Assembly: GCF_010183535.1 (NCBI RefSeq)
Contig: NC_071332.1
Location: 1,178,001 to 1,242,000 of the forward strand
Reading direction: 5' to 3'
DNA from: Caenorhabditis remanei
Taxonomy: Eukaryota > Nematoda > Chromadorea > Rhabditida > Rhabditidae
Length of the DNA: 64,000 nt
Shown here: piece after piece, positions 1-11,066 of the stretch
Numbering within the stretch: the first letter of the stretch is position 1
How the letters are laid out: every line of letters starts with the position of its first letter
Notes under the pieces: model-generated
What the model saw: the letters and a program-made list of their open reading frames with translations, nothing else
Database searches by the model: none
What the model was told of the DNA's origin: nothing
Made by a program: the position numbers and the translations under genes

Positions 1-440
1 AGGGCTCCATTTTTGAAGTTACAACATTTTGATAGCTCCGCTCACTTTTGAGATATGCGCCTTTAAAGTGAGTGCACCTAAGCGGAGAGACGCAGAGAAA
101 AGAGAACGGCTGATTGTCTGCGTCTCTACCTCTCCGAGTGTCTCACTTTCAAGGCGCATATCTCAAAAGTGGGCAGAGTTATCAAAAAGTTGTCAACTGC
201 AAAAATAAAGACCGTGTTTTGATCTACAAGAAACATATAAATTTGGGACAAATGGGACACAATGTGACATTAAGGGAACATGTGAAAGTTGGACAGTTTT
301 TGGGTGGTAGTGAAACTTTGACCTTCTTTTTCTTGAATACCAGACATCGAGGGCAAAAACTAAATATATATTTCAAATCAGCGTTTTTCCAGCTTTTCAA
401 TGCTATAGGTTACGGTCACTCGAAAGTTTTCCCTAGTTGA
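1..440. repeat. Family A and F repeats in the intron before the first exon
   Basis: Positions 1-240 hold a family A copy. It has a strand-symmetric pair of signatures, TTGATAGCTCCG..TTTTGAGATATGCGCCTTTAAAG and its inverse CGCATATCTCAAAAGTGGG..CAAAAAGTTGTCAACT, around a GCAGAGAAAAGAGAAC core. Positions 330-430 resemble family F (ACCAGACATCGAGGGCAAAAAC, then TATATATTT), which recurs near 16.5-16.85 and 61.5-61.8 kb. An open frame across this stretch is just repeat. I read it as intron of the + strand gene whose last exon starts at 463. Confidence 0.6.
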
Positions 441-462
441 GCAAATACGCTCCATTTTATAG

Positions 463-843
463 GTAACCTACTACTCTCACGACAATGCGAATGCCTACAC
501 CTCTTGGAGCACTCGCCGTCTAAACTCTGCGGCAGGTTGGGCGATGACAGCGGAAGACGTCACAAAAGTATTCCATCATCTCGAAGAGCACAAGCTCCGA
601 AGATTCAGATGGATCATCACTCCATCAGCAGTCCGATGGAATTACGGGCGGGGTGTGCAACTAGGAAATGACGGGAGCCTTTATCACATTGGATCTCTGG
701 CAGGAACCGAGGCAATCGGCTACACGTGGCAGAATGTTCAAGTGGCCATACTCACTAACATTCGGGGAAAAGAGCAGAACGAGCAGACTGGATGGATGGA
801 GAAGTTGTGTAGGAGTATAGCGGATGGACGGTTTACAAGATGA
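463..843 (+). CDS. Beta-lactamase-like serine hydrolase, C-terminal exon (partial)
   Basis: The acceptor TTTTATAG precedes 463, and the frame then runs 126 codons to TGA at 841-843. The visible protein has features of the C-terminal half of class-C beta-lactamase-like/LACTB proteins. These are a GWAMTAEDV segment (residues 25-33 of the exon; 'T/S-AxD' is common there), a YGRGVQLG segment, and HIGSLAGTEA, which fits the position of the HTG(S)xPGT motif lining the active site, followed by a VAILTN strand. Nematodes have an expanded family of such proteins (named lact in C. elegans) of mostly unknown substrate. The SxxK catalytic exon must lie left of the window. A family D repeat begins 44 nt after the stop. 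The gene lies where the opposite-strand aminopeptidase gene would have to continue, so it may be nested in that gene's intron. The family call rests on motifs only. Confidence 0.55.
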   Translation, partial: VTYYSHDNANAYTSWSTRRLNSAAGWAMTAEDVTKVFHHLEEHKLRRFRWIITPSAVRWNYGRGVQLGNDGSLYHIGSLAGTEAIGYTWQNVQVAILTNIRGKEQNEQTGWMEKLCRSIADGRFTR

Positions 844-886
844 CGAGTATTTTTCTTATTTTTAAATGTTTTGACTTATTTTTTTC

Positions 887-1288
887 ATACTTGCAAACCG
901 GGGCGGCGTGTAACTCGCGTCAGACTGAGTTATATGAGCTGAAAAATATACCAAAATGTAGATCTCGGCGAGTTCTTATCGTTAATGTACCGCGGGCCGG
1001 CCTAGAATGGCCTTTCTGGCCATTTTCGCGTTTTTGACACTTTTTACAGGCCCTCGGCATATTAACGTAGAACGATCGGTAATATGCCGCAGGCCGTAAA
1101 AAAGGGCCAAAACCGCGAAAATTGCCAAAAAAGGCATCCTAGTCCGGCCCGCGGCTTATTAACGATTGACCATCCGGCCCGTGGTAGGTCACAGAGATAG
1201 ATCTCGCTGAGATCTACATTTTAGTATATTTTTCAGCTCACAGTATACCATTTCAAGCGTGTTAGGCGCCGGCCCGATTGGCAAGTAT
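887..1288. repeat. Family D inverted-repeat element, copy 1
   Basis: The copy is bounded by ATACTTGC (887-894) and GCAAGTAT (1281-1288). The left arm carries CTGAAAAATATACC and the right arm its inverse GGTATATTTTTCAG-like motif (here AGTATATTTTTCAG), next to GATCTACATTTT. The centre is itself palindromic around GTAATATGCC. It lies 44 nt after the stop of the + gene and about 63 nt downstream of the donor (1351) of the - strand aminopeptidase intron. Confidence 0.8.
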
Positions 1289-1351
1289 AATTTTTTTCTT
1301 TTTGTTATGTTATGTATCATGTGTAAATAATAAAAGTAGTATACTACTCAC

Positions 1352-4300
1352 CGAGCTTCTCCAATGGGTACGGTATCCCGAAATAGTCTTCATAGAAGTC
1401 TAGTACAGGGCTAATAGTATCAGTGAGCAGTTGGGCGGAGTCAAGTTTTGATGGGTCGCAGTAGACGCGGGACTGCAATTTGACAGTTAGGGGGGTACTG
1501 TAGATAGTGAAGACTTACTCTAACACCCCTCGAGGAATATCTCTCAAGATATGGATAGTCTGAAACTGATAGCGCGAAAAGGTAGGTAGACATTGGAGGT
1601 GTTCTCCGGAATGTTGTAGTTGTCCAGCCCCTAAACCGCATAACTTATGGAACGGTCCCTTCAAAAATTAGATAAAATGCTCTAACCCCTCAACGACAGT
1701 ACTGTTATCCATCATGTTCGCTATGGCGGTGGTGCCCGTCGGGTGGATAATTATAGTGTCGAATTGAGCCTTGACCTCTGGCACATCTATACATGGGAAT
1801 ACGGTACGCGCCTCGCTGATTTGTAGATGAGTTGCCACGACGTATCTGAAATATATTATTTTGATGTCTATGAAAAAGAAGATAAGGAAAAAAAATACCC
1901 ATTTCGAATGCGCGTTATGAATTATTCTAGGTCAGAATGCAGTTGAAGGTGGAATGTTTTATGATATGTGATCTTATACTTTTTCTTTTCATTTTTTATC
2001 TTTTTCAAAACGAAAAAAAGAGACAATTTGTGTTCTGATCTTGTACTTTAGCGGCGTGAGGGGAAGCGGAATAAAACGATTTCGACCTTGGTTAAATTTA
2101 GGGTTTCAGAGTTTTAAGGTTTTAAGGTTTTAGAGTTTTTAGGGCCACCTTAGGGTTACGATAGGAAGCCGTTCCTTGCGGACCCGTAGACGGAATTCCT
2201 AACACGGAATTCCGATCAACACCTGAAGCGGAACCAAGCCTCAGAGGCTTTGAGCGGTAATTTACATCGAGGGAGGGAGGGCGCAGAGAAACGAGACACT
2301 CTCGTCGTCTGCGTCTCCAATTTAAAACTTTTTGATAGCAATGCTGGGTGGCGAGATATTACAAGTTAAACAGAGAGCTAAAAGCGGTTTCTAAAAATGC
2401 TAACCAAAAGTTTTTTACTATAAAAATATTCTACGTAACATTTTACACATTTTTCCAGTTGACAACTTTTTGATAGCTCTTCTAGGTTTCGAGATATGGG
2501 CGGTCAAAGATGAAACCCTCACCTTGTCTCATTTCCATGGGTATACGGTACTGCGAACAAGCCTGCTGCGGACTCCCTTCGAATATGTCTCCGAAACGCT
2601 ACATCTAACGTATAATTCATGCCATGAATCATATCAGCCGCCAGATGTAGATCAAGCACTTGGGGGAACCCTCGTCCGACATGTTTCACAAAAATCTCGC
2701 GTCCGAACTCGTCTTTCACCAGACACTCGCCGACGTGTTGTTCTGAGTCGGAATGCAGGAGGACACGGGATCCGCCGCCCGACGTGAAATGCACTCGTAC
2801 ATGTCCTTCGACAATGAAATTGTCGGTACCGTAGTTGACACTTCTGGAACGTTTATAAGTTTTGAATGGGGTTAGAAACAAAGGGGGACTTACGGATTCC
2901 ATGGAACAAATAACTTAAGTTTTACTTCGTACAGTTGTGGGATATGGATCAGCGGGATTTGTAGACGGTGGTGTTTATCATCGATGTACTTGTAAAGGGG
3001 ATCTTCTGTCGTAGTGATTTCAGGGATTACTGTAGTTGAAGCTGTGGAGGGAAGGGTTACTGTAGTATGGGATACTGTATCGAGTGGTGGTGGTGAAGAG
3101 GTGACAGGTAGAATCGTCGTCGTCAGGGGAACAATCATTAAAAAATAAATAAGTGCAAAGCTCATCGAGACGGCGACCACACCGATGGCAAGCGGTCGAG
3201 CCGAGCAGCAAGGTGAGTGCTCTTCGGAAGAAGAAGACACCACCGTCGTCGCCACCGCCGTCGTCGTCGTCGTCCGGCTCGTCGACGCCGCCGTCACCGC
3301 GTCCGAAAATGGACGCATGCGTGCCGGCTCAGACGACGAGGCGCCCCCTCGACGGCATTCCTCTAGTGCAAATGGCGCAATCACGAATTCTGCAAAAAGG
3401 GGGTATTAAGGAGGGGAGCAACATTTGCAGTCGTTCACTCTTTTTTTCTGATATTTTGTTAATAAGTGTAATGCGGACGGAGAGGGGGGGGGAAAGTGCA
3501 AGTGGGGGGGAACGGAAGGTGGGGGCAGTGAGTCAAATGTTTCAGACTGATTAGAGATGGAAATATGATAGCTAGGAAAGAGCAATTGACTCAAATTTTA
3601 ATATTCTATTTTAAAAAGGTTTTGGTGACCCCACTTATGTGCCTCTGGGTACTGTGTAGCAGAGTTGGGAAAGTTAGGCCACCGTAAGTTTGAAGAGATA
3701 TTACAATTTTCAAATTTTACGGAAAATTTCCTTAAACTACGGTGGCCTAAGTTTTCCCGTGGTACAGCTCCACCGCGGGCTACAGTACCATTTGTAAATA
3801 GGTATACGGTACTTAAGGAGGTAGAAAAATGTTGAAGAGTTTTTAGGATTTTCAGATTTTCCAGGAATCGAAAAAGTTTTAGAATATTCAAAATTTTCAG
3901 AAATTTCAGCTTCTTTCGGATTTCTGAGATTTTCAGAAATTTTAAAATTTTTAGACTTCTCAGATATTGAAATGGTTTTAGAATATTCAGAATTTTCAGA
4001 AATTACCTTTTTCGGATTCTGAGATTTTCAGATTTTCCAGAAATCGATGAAAGTTCTTAAAAACTCATACTTGCCAAACTACGCCCAGCTTCGAAAAGTT
4101 TTCAAAAAAATTTCAGAATTTTCCAGATAAAAACAACTTTTAAAAATTTGTCAAGGCCCGGCTACTTGGCGCCAAAGTTCAAATTTGTAATCTTTTTCGA
4201 ATTTTTTTTCGAATTTTAGCTTTTTTTGCGAAAAAGTCAAATTTTCGACCAGCATCATCAGGAATGTTCACGTTATTAATCAAACATTTGAAAAAATTGG

Positions 4301-4948
4301 TTCATTTTTTGAAGCCGGGCCTTGACAAGTATGATTTGTTGGAATTTTCTGAAGTATCGGAATCCGCAATAAAAAATATGACTTCAGATTTAATTGGTCA
4401 ACTGGTAATAGGTTCAATAGTTGTGAAGTACAACATAAGGAAGTGGGATAAGAGAAAAAGGAAATAGATAACTTTTATGAAAAAGTCTTAAAATTTATAA
4501 AAATCTATAAAAATCAAAAGTAAAACTTATTAGTACAATAAAGCAGACTTTTTCCCACAAGACGGAACCGGAAAAATTCAATTTTTTCAATAGAGGACTG
4601 ATTTTTTATAGATTTCAAAGGTTCTTGAGGAATCTACTTGAGAGAAGATATGGAGAATATTCAAACAAAAAAAATTTTAAAACTCGTAGTGAAAAAAGTT
4701 CAAAAATTCAAATCCGGAATTTTACTTTTTTAAAGATTTTTTCAGATTTTGAGATTTTACGATTTTTTTAAAAAGTCTTCAATAAAGTTAGTACCCCCTT
4801 CCCAAAAACAAAAAAAAAACCTAATACTCTTACCATGAAGCAGTGGACACGCCGAGTCAGGCGTCTCCATTGAATGGATGCAATATTCAAAGTAGGTGGG
4901 AACAGCATTTTTGATATCCAATGGTCGCCCGTCAAACTTTTGGCGCAT
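1352..4948 (-). CDS. M1-family zinc aminopeptidase, N-terminal part (partial)
   Basis: Exons (minus strand) are 4834-4948, 2894-3389, 2523-2843, 1687-1845, 1519-1630 and 1352-1472. All phases join without a stop, giving 441 residues. It looks like a type II membrane ectoenzyme: a cytoplasmic N-terminus rich in Ser/Thr, one membrane segment at about residues 104-126, a Thr/Pro/Ser stalk to about 165, then the M1 N-terminal beta domain. M1 signatures include ISEARTVFPCIDVPEVKAQF (about 319-338), GWTTTTF..TPPMSTYLFA, and DFYEDYFGIPYPLEKL at the end of the visible part. The next expected exon (GAMENWG, then HExxH zinc site) is absent from the minus strand down to position 1, so the gene either continues outside the window or is broken. 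The ATG at 4948 is supported by exon 1 joining exon 2 in phase. A later in-frame ATG at 3318 (Met63) would shorten only the cytoplasmic tail. The GTG at 3384 cannot be a start in a eukaryote. Confidence 0.85.
2240..2520. repeat. Family A repeat in an aminopeptidase intron
   Basis: The intron is 1846-2522. It contains a GCGCAGAGAAACGAGACACTC core, followed by two TTTTTGATAGC..CGAGATAT units, the second ending CGAGATATGGGCGGTCAAAGATG against the exon at 2523. The rest of the intron is AT-rich with no exon-like segment. Confidence 0.6.
3665..3768. repeat. Hairpin in aminopeptidase intron 1
   Basis: TTGGGAAAGTTAGGCCACCG is answered by CGGTGGCCTAAGTTTTCCCG, an imperfect inverted repeat of about 25 bp around an AT-rich loop. 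Intron 1 (3390-4833) is otherwise runs of A and T with no coding signal. Confidence 0.6.
4148..4332. repeat. Hairpin with TTGTCAAGGCCCGGCT ends
   Basis: TTGTCAAGGCCCGGCT near 4148 pairs with AGCCGGGCCTTGACAAG near 4314-4330. It lies inside aminopeptidase intron 1. A short open frame on the + strand at 4264-4467 overlaps the right arm and has no supporting homology or splice context. Confidence 0.6.
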
Positions 4949-5879
4949 TCAGTAAAATAATAGGGAGGTACGGAACGGGATGAGTGAGTGACAAAGTATG
5001 AATGATTTTTTTTGTTGATAAATCAATCAATAGTTGGGAAAAACGTGTGTGTGTCTTTCTCCTTCTCCTTCTCGTTATTATCGTCGTGTCAAAAGAGATG
5101 GGGGGGGAGGCTAACTTTGAAGGGGGCGGGGCGTGTTTTCCGAGTTGGCCGGTTGCCAAGTGGTGTAGACTCCGCCCACTTGGGTCTCACACGTGTTTAT
5201 CGTACGGTTCAGGGACGCCATATATTATGCGGGTCTAACTGTCTAACTTTCAAGGTCTAACTGTTTCTTTTTTTTTTTGAAAAAAAAAACTTTTTTTACT
5301 AGACATCTATTGTTTGATTAATGATCGACCTATGAATTTTTCATATCATTTTTTTTCCATCTTCTTGTCGATTTCTTCTCATTAATCACGTATCGACAAC
5401 GGCTTCCCCGTTCTCTTATCAATCTCATTTATATCTTTATTGAGAGAGAAGAAATATAGTGTCCCTATAAATAAATATGATGGATCGACATGTATTGCCG
5501 AACTTGTGATCTTTTAAATTGAAACCAAACAAAAAAGTAAAAGTCATATGGTTTTATTCTAGAAAATTCCTTTTTTTCTTCGCTCTATTGTTAATAATCT
5601 CTAATCTCTCATTTGTTGCAATCTGATATTCACATTCACCCCCGCACCCTTTTATAATCTTCATATATATTTTTTTATTTTATTAATCTTACTACAAAAT
5701 GTCTTAAAATCAAATAATCTTCCATATTCTAAGCTAATTCCAGATTCAATTCCAGATTCAAAACCCTCGAAAGTGAGATTTCTGTTAATTCAGGGAAAAT
5801 TCGGTCCGTGCTGGCCGAACTTTTCCTTTTTGTGTTTCTAGGCCACTTCACAAATTTTTATTTATCATTGTATAGATCA

Positions 5880-6290
5880 ACCATAGCACTTCATTTTTGC
5901 AGTTGGAAGTTTTTTGATAGCACTTCCCGCTTTTGAGATATGCACCTTTAAAGTCAGCAAGGAGGAGAAGAGACGCAGAGAAACGAGGGCGGCTCACTTC
6001 TCTGCGTCTCTCCCCTTCCACTAGGTGGCGCCTCCAACTTTGAGCCCTGATATCTCAAAAGTGTGAAGAGCTATAAAAAAATTATCAACTGACAAAATGT
6101 GTGAAATGTTACGTAGAGTATTTTTGTAGTAAAAAACTTTTTGATAGCTATTTTAGATTCTGAGATAGACGTTTTTGAAGATAAGACAACAAAAAGTTGT
6201 AAATTGGAGACGCAGACGACGAGAGTGCCTCGTTTCTCTGCGTCCTCTCCTCTTTTCATTTTCTCTTCACACTTATCCAACTTTCAATCA
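5880..6290. repeat. Family A repeat cluster
   Basis: The units are TTTTGATAGC..TTTTGAGATATGCACCTTTAAAG, GACGCAGAGAAACGAGGGCG, its opposing CTTCTCTGCGTCTC, then ATATCTCAAAAGTG..AGCTATAAAAAAATTATCAACT. A second, more diverged unit at 6125-6260 is partly in the opposite orientation. A + strand open frame through here is repeat only. Confidence 0.7.
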
Positions 6291-7194
6291 CCGAATTCAA
6301 CTTTTGGTGGCCTAGAAACACAAAAAATAAAAAATTCGGTCACATCACTTTCCCGAAAAACGGTTTTTTGATTCCTCTCCAATTTTCATTGAAATATTTC
6401 TAATTTCTATCAAATAAATATTTTCAAGATCTTAACCACGTCAACAGTATCTAACTATCAATTGTGAAAAACATACGCATTTACAGGCATCACACATCTT
6501 TCAGGGAAACCAAAAAAAATGTTTTATGTTTAGTCAGAATTCTTAAAGGGTAGAAAGTACAAATTATTAAATCAGAGATTATTAATCCCGGAGATTAGGT
6601 AAGTGACTCATGACACTTGTCTGACATTCCAAACGAATTTTTGAATTTTTCGAAATTTTCTCGAAAAGTGTGTGTAGACATTGGGGCGCATGTCAACGCC
6701 GGCGGACAGGGCGGAAACGATTCGATCTGACAGTTAGTTAACAGGTATACATAGTTAGATGGAGATGGTCACCACGTGGAAGGGTTAGTAGTAGTAGTAG
6801 TGGGATGATGATCAAATGATATCAATGTATATAGACAATGGTGATGATAATAGTACAAAATACAAGTGGTCAATGATACCATAGGTGAGAGGTTCAAGGT
6901 TGTTGCAATTCAAGGATACCAATTTTTAAATGAACAAGAGGAAACAATTAAATGGTTCAGAATAATTCTTCAAAACTTTCAGAAATATGCTAAAAATCGC
7001 TCTAATTCCCGTTCCCCATGACTCGAAATGAGCCTAGATGGAAGAGTTTCGTGTACTCCTCTCGGACAAGATTTCAAGATGTTTGCTCATTTCCTTGTTT
7101 TCTTGCAAAAGCAAAAAACAAAGTTTTGTTTCCGGAAAAAGTCTGAATTTCCAGAAGAATGAATAGTTCGATACTTAAAAATGTTGCGAATTTA

Positions 7195-8020
7195 GTAAGA
7201 ATGAGAGAGCGCAGAGAAACGAGAGTGTCTGCTTTCTCTGCGTCGCTCTTTCGGTTTTAGAGTAGCTTTATCAAAAACTACTGGCTTTATCAAAAACTAG
7301 TATATCTCAGAATCTTTATGAGCTATCAAAAAGTTATAAACTACAAAATCATCAGCATAAAATTTCATACATTTTGTTAGTTGATAGTTTTTTGATAGCT
7401 TTTCAAGCTTTTATGATATGGGTGGTTAAAGATGAACGACTCCTAGGAGAGACGCAGTGAAACGAGACACTCTAGCTTCTCTGCTTTCGCTACCAGTAAG
7501 CAATCTTTGAACGCTTATATCTCAAAACATAGAATAGCTAGCCAAAATTTTTTAACTACAAAAATAAGCTTCTTAAAGTTTTACGCATTTTACTAGTTGA
7601 AAGTTTTTTGATAACTTTAATAGCTTTTGAGATATGGGTGTTCAAAGATAAGCAACGCAAACTGTGCAGAGGAGAGCGCAGAAAAGTCAGACACTCTCGT
7701 TTCTCTGCACTCTCTCACTCTCTCGTAGTTGACGAAGCGTGATTTTAAAGACGCATATATCAAAACTTTAAAAAGCTGCTCAAATGATGTCAACTAACAA
7801 AACATGTAATATATATGGCTAATCATTTTTATAGTTATCAACGATTCGCCCCTTTAAACATAGCTAAAGGAGATGGTGAGTGGAGGAGAGAGCGCAGAGA
7901 AGCGAGGGCGTCTGCTTTCTCTGCGTCTCCTCTCCCCATCGCCTAACTTCAAGCCGTCGTATCTCAAAAGTGTGAGTAGCTATCAAAAAGTTGTCAACTA
8001 CAAAAATGTAGCCCTATTTT
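7195..8020. repeat. Family A repeat cluster, at least four units
   Basis: Successive units have cores at about 7208-7250, 7450-7490, 7670-7720 and 7885-7935. Each core is a GC-richer GCAGAGAAACGAG / CTCTGCG hairpin centre flanked by GATATGNGNNTTNAAAG and ATATCTCAAAA arms. Neighbouring units alternate to form nested inverted repeats. Confidence 0.7.
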
Positions 8021-8984
8021 TGATCTACACAACCATATTGATTTTGAAATGGTGAGATTACTTCGGGTGTCAAGATTTCAAGATTTTGAGATGCGAGGGT
8101 TTGAAGTTTAGCTCTTTGAAATTAAAGGCACCAAGACACATTCAAATAGAAACATTACCAAAGCATCCAAACTGATCGAAATAATGGGTCCTGGGGATGT
8201 GAAAGCCTTCCCCCTTTTAAAATCAATTAAAAATCCTTTCATTTCCATTTAAATCTCACAAAAAGCCCCCCGGCACGTCACAGATGGTGGTTAAGAGTCG
8301 TGAGAATGAATGAGAATATTTTGGGTAAACGGGGGATGTGTTGATGACTGGGATTCAGAAGGGATTCAGAAGGGATTCAGAAGACAAAGGACACCAAAAA
8401 AATAGCTGAATTCTTGAAGATGATGACGGGAGAAGAAAGAAAAACGAGGGAGCCTCATTATGGCCATTCCTTGCAGTTTATTCATGGAAAATTAACGAAA
8501 AAGAGCCCATTTTTGCATACAAATTGACGGGAATAAAACGGGGGCCCCGAGTTTCGAATACTGGAGGACAATTAGGTCGGAGAGCTGCAACCATCTATCT
8601 GACTCATCAAAATGTTTCTTTTGCAAAAAAAGAGCACTTTTTTTTAGTAACGATGAAATGACAAGAACACGCGTGCTGCAAATGAATGTGATCAGTTATT
8701 CAGGGTATGGGAGGGAGAATGGAAGAGAACATTTTAATTAAGAGCCCCCTTTTTTTTTGTTCAATTTGTAATGAGGGTCTTATAAGGGAGGGGGGGGGGG
8801 ACTCTGTTAAAGTGCACTTGTTGGAATCGAATACTCAATCAACTGGGGGCATTTAGAAGAATTTAGAAGGATGTTATATAGTTGGAAAGCTAAAATTAAG
8901 GGGGTTCTGAAGATGTATTTAAATTTTGTTTTGGAAAGAAACGCAGTGAGAAACGTGGTTTTGGAAGCATGGCACCAAAAACGG

Positions 8985-9845
8985 TGAAATTTTGAGTCTT
9001 TTTGTGAAATTCCCAAATAAAAAAGTCAATCGTAATACTCTCTTCGTAGCTCGAATAGTTTGGAAGAATGGCACCAAAAGTGACCACTGTTTCTGCGAGA
9101 ATTGAAAGCACCACGGCGGAAACTTTCAATCATGTCATCATTGTGATTCGAAACTTCAAGGAGACGAAGACGGTGGGTAACGGGGTCTAGATGCATTTTA
9201 AGTAGTGTGAACAGATAGAGAAAGTCTAGAGCTACATTTTTGTAGTTGACGAAATTTTAGTAGAAGCAAAGGTTTTTGAGATATCAGCGCTGAAAGATAG
9301 GTAGCTCAAGGGGAAAGAAAGGAGAGAGCGCAGAGAAACTAAAAACTTTAAAGGCGCGTATCTCAAAACCTGAAATAGCTATCAAGAAAATGTCAACAAA
9401 CAAAATGTGCAAAATTTCAAGTAGATCATTTTAGTACTTCTCAAAATTCTGGTAGCCTTTTTGGATTTTGAGATATAAGCGCTGGAAGATAGGTAGCTGA
9501 AACGAGAGAGGAGGCAGAGAAGCTAGAAACTTTCAAGGCGCGTATCTTAAAACTTAAAAGAGATATCAAAAAGTAGTCTACTAATAAAATGTGTAGAATT
9601 TCAAGCTGATCATTTTTGTAGTAAGCAAAATTTTAGTAGCATTTTTAGTTTTCGAGATACGCGCCTTTAAAGTTTCTCGCTTCTCTGCGCTCTCCCCTTC
9701 TCTCTCATTTCGAGGTGCCCTCTGACTTCCACGCCAATATCTCAGAACCCAAAAATGCTACCAAAAAATTGTTAACTAGCAAAATGTGTAAAATTTCATG
9801 TAGATCATTTTTGTAATTGACAACTATTTTGTACAAGCACTCCTT
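8985..9845. repeat. Left arm of a long inverted repeat
   Basis: This arm matches, inverted and nearly collinear, the sequence at about 12305-13345. Shared landmarks are GTGGTCACTTTTGGTGCCA-type sequence near 9060-9095, GGGGTCTAGATGCATTTT (9182-9199), GTGTGAACAGATAGA, AGTCTAGAGCTACATTTTTG, then three family A units in the same order. On the minus strand 9026-9196 is a 56-codon open frame starting MHLDPVTHRLRLLEVSNHN. The opposite arm has the same frame, same length, at 13118-13288. Of five differences I counted between the two frames, three change the amino acid, so this is not evidence for a maintained protein. Confidence 0.8.
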
Positions 9846-10643
9846 AGAAAGTTACACAGGTCAACAGCTCATCTATGATTTTGAAACCTTCCTAGTCCCG
9901 AAACTTTACGATTTGATATTGACGCTGTTCCGAATTAAAGGATTAAAAATGCTTGACTCTGATTTGTACCAGTTTTGATCCGGGCAGTTCCAATTTGTGT
10001 CAGCACCGTCGATCTTCAAAAACTATTGGAACACAAAAACACCACCATCTGCACACATGTGTTACTGTATACATCTGCGAACTATGAACACCTGCACAGT
10101 TTATACCAAAAAACAACATAATGCAGCTGTTTTGAACAGGCCAGACGACTCTGTGCATTCGAATTGGTTCATTCTGTTCTACTCATTTCAACGGTTATGA
10201 TTTTTACTTTTTCAAAGTTTTTTTGAAAATCCCTTTTTTAAAGGAGTCCGTTAAGTAGATACCGTAAAACCTGTCTGATCACAGTGGTATATCTCGGTCC
10301 CGAATAGAAATATCAAAAACTGTTAACTGACAAAATATAGCTTAATATTCATAGAATATTTCTTTAGTTGAAAAATTTTTATATCTTTAAAGACAGCTGA
10401 GATAGCCATGCTCCAAACTCTTGCTAGTGGATGTGTCTCTGTACGGTACTACTTCAAAATGGTGCTGCCTTTATTAGAACCGGCCTATATAGAACTGGTT
10501 GGAATTAGAACCGATTGAAAGATGTCTAAACGTTATATTGAAGCCATTAGGCCTAGATTTGACGATCCTGTGCTTTTTCGGGTCTCAAAATCACAGCTTA
10601 CTCACTATCAGATCATACCAATCTCTACCATTTTCCAGACTCC
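9846..10643. other. Intergenic, interior of the long inverted repeat
   Basis: No exon is supported. A degenerate family A fragment is visible at about 10290-10400 (ATCTCGGTCCCGAATAG, CAAAAACTGTTAACTGACAAAATA). The last bases, TTTTCCAG at about 10632-10639, give an acceptor just before the ATG of the next gene. Confidence 0.5.
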
Positions 10644-11066
10644 ATGGATTTCCCAACCCTCCGAGCCCGAAAATGCCTAGAAATCCTTCATATTCATGCT
10701 CACTGGAACGCCCGTTACTGTTGCCTCCACAACACTCGAGGCCAACCGATCAACTGTGACTGCCCCAAGAATTCCTACCACCTCCCCACTCCCCCCGAAT
10801 ACCGTAATCTCTTCATTCAATTCCTCATCGATCACAACGAATTTACGCTTGGAGAGTTATCAGATATTGAGTTGGATCTGGTCATGTCGGAGATGGAGAC
10901 AAGAATCCGTGAAGCGAAAGAATCTGTTGAGGAGTGGAAGCCTATGGAAGGTGAGGATAAGCTAGATGAATATGTGGAGATATTGGAAAAAGTGAAGAAG
11001 GAAAAACACCAGGTCGAGAAGGAAGTGATGAGTAGACGGCACATGAAACGACGAGGATTTTGCTAA
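10644..11066 (+). CDS. Unrecognised 140-aa protein with Cys-rich N-terminus and coiled-coil tail
   Basis: The single open frame starts at an ATG five bases after TTTTCCAG, the layout of a trans-spliced leader acceptor. An AATAAA follows at 11225. I do not recognise the family. Residues 1-45 contain six Cys and several His (KCLEILHIHAHWNARYCCLH, then INCDCPK). Residues 75-132 are highly charged and heptad-like (SEMETRIREAKESVEEW, then LEKVKKEKHQVEKEV), consistent with a coiled coil. The tail is basic (SRRHMKRRGFC). The codon pattern is balanced and unlike the surrounding AT-rich repeats, which favours a real gene. It sits inside the region enclosed by the long inverted repeat. Earlier exons are possible but not seen. 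Confidence 0.6.
   Translation: MDFPTLRARKCLEILHIHAHWNARYCCLHNTRGQPINCDCPKNSYHLPTPPEYRNLFIQFLIDHNEFTLGELSDIELDLVMSEMETRIREAKESVEEWKPMEGEDKLDEYVEILEKVKKEKHQVEKEVMSRRHMKRRGFC

Larger units (their letters stand above)
4949..8984. other. Gene-poor intergenic region with scattered repeats
   Basis: I find no convincing exon on either strand in this 4-kb stretch. It contains the upstream region of the aminopeptidase, two clusters of family A repeats (listed separately), a short AGT run near 6788-6800, a triplicated GGGATTCAGAA near 8350-8380, and long homopolymers. An SL-type acceptor or a polyadenylation signal attached to an open frame was not seen. Confidence 0.5.

Noticed and set aside
114..440. 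Open frame of 108 codons on the + strand
   Set aside because: It runs through family A and F repeats found elsewhere in the window in other frames, with no splice or homology support.
2519..2902. Separate minus-strand gene starting MESVSPPLF
   Set aside because: Its first 20 codons are intron read-through; the rest is exon 3 of the aminopeptidase and joins the neighbouring exons in phase.
3153..3554. Ser/Pro-rich + strand frames opposite aminopeptidase exon 2
   Set aside because: They are the reverse complement of a coding exon plus GC-rich low-complexity sequence.
4264..4467. 67-codon + strand frame in aminopeptidase intron 1
   Set aside because: Overlaps a hairpin arm; no acceptor, no known motif, composition like surrounding intron.
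8896..9129. Minus-strand frame starting MKVSAVVLSILAETV, also in the other arm at 13185
   Set aside because: Signal-peptide-like start is suggestive, but the two copies diverge after about 35 codons with different ends, and no splice context or later domain is seen.
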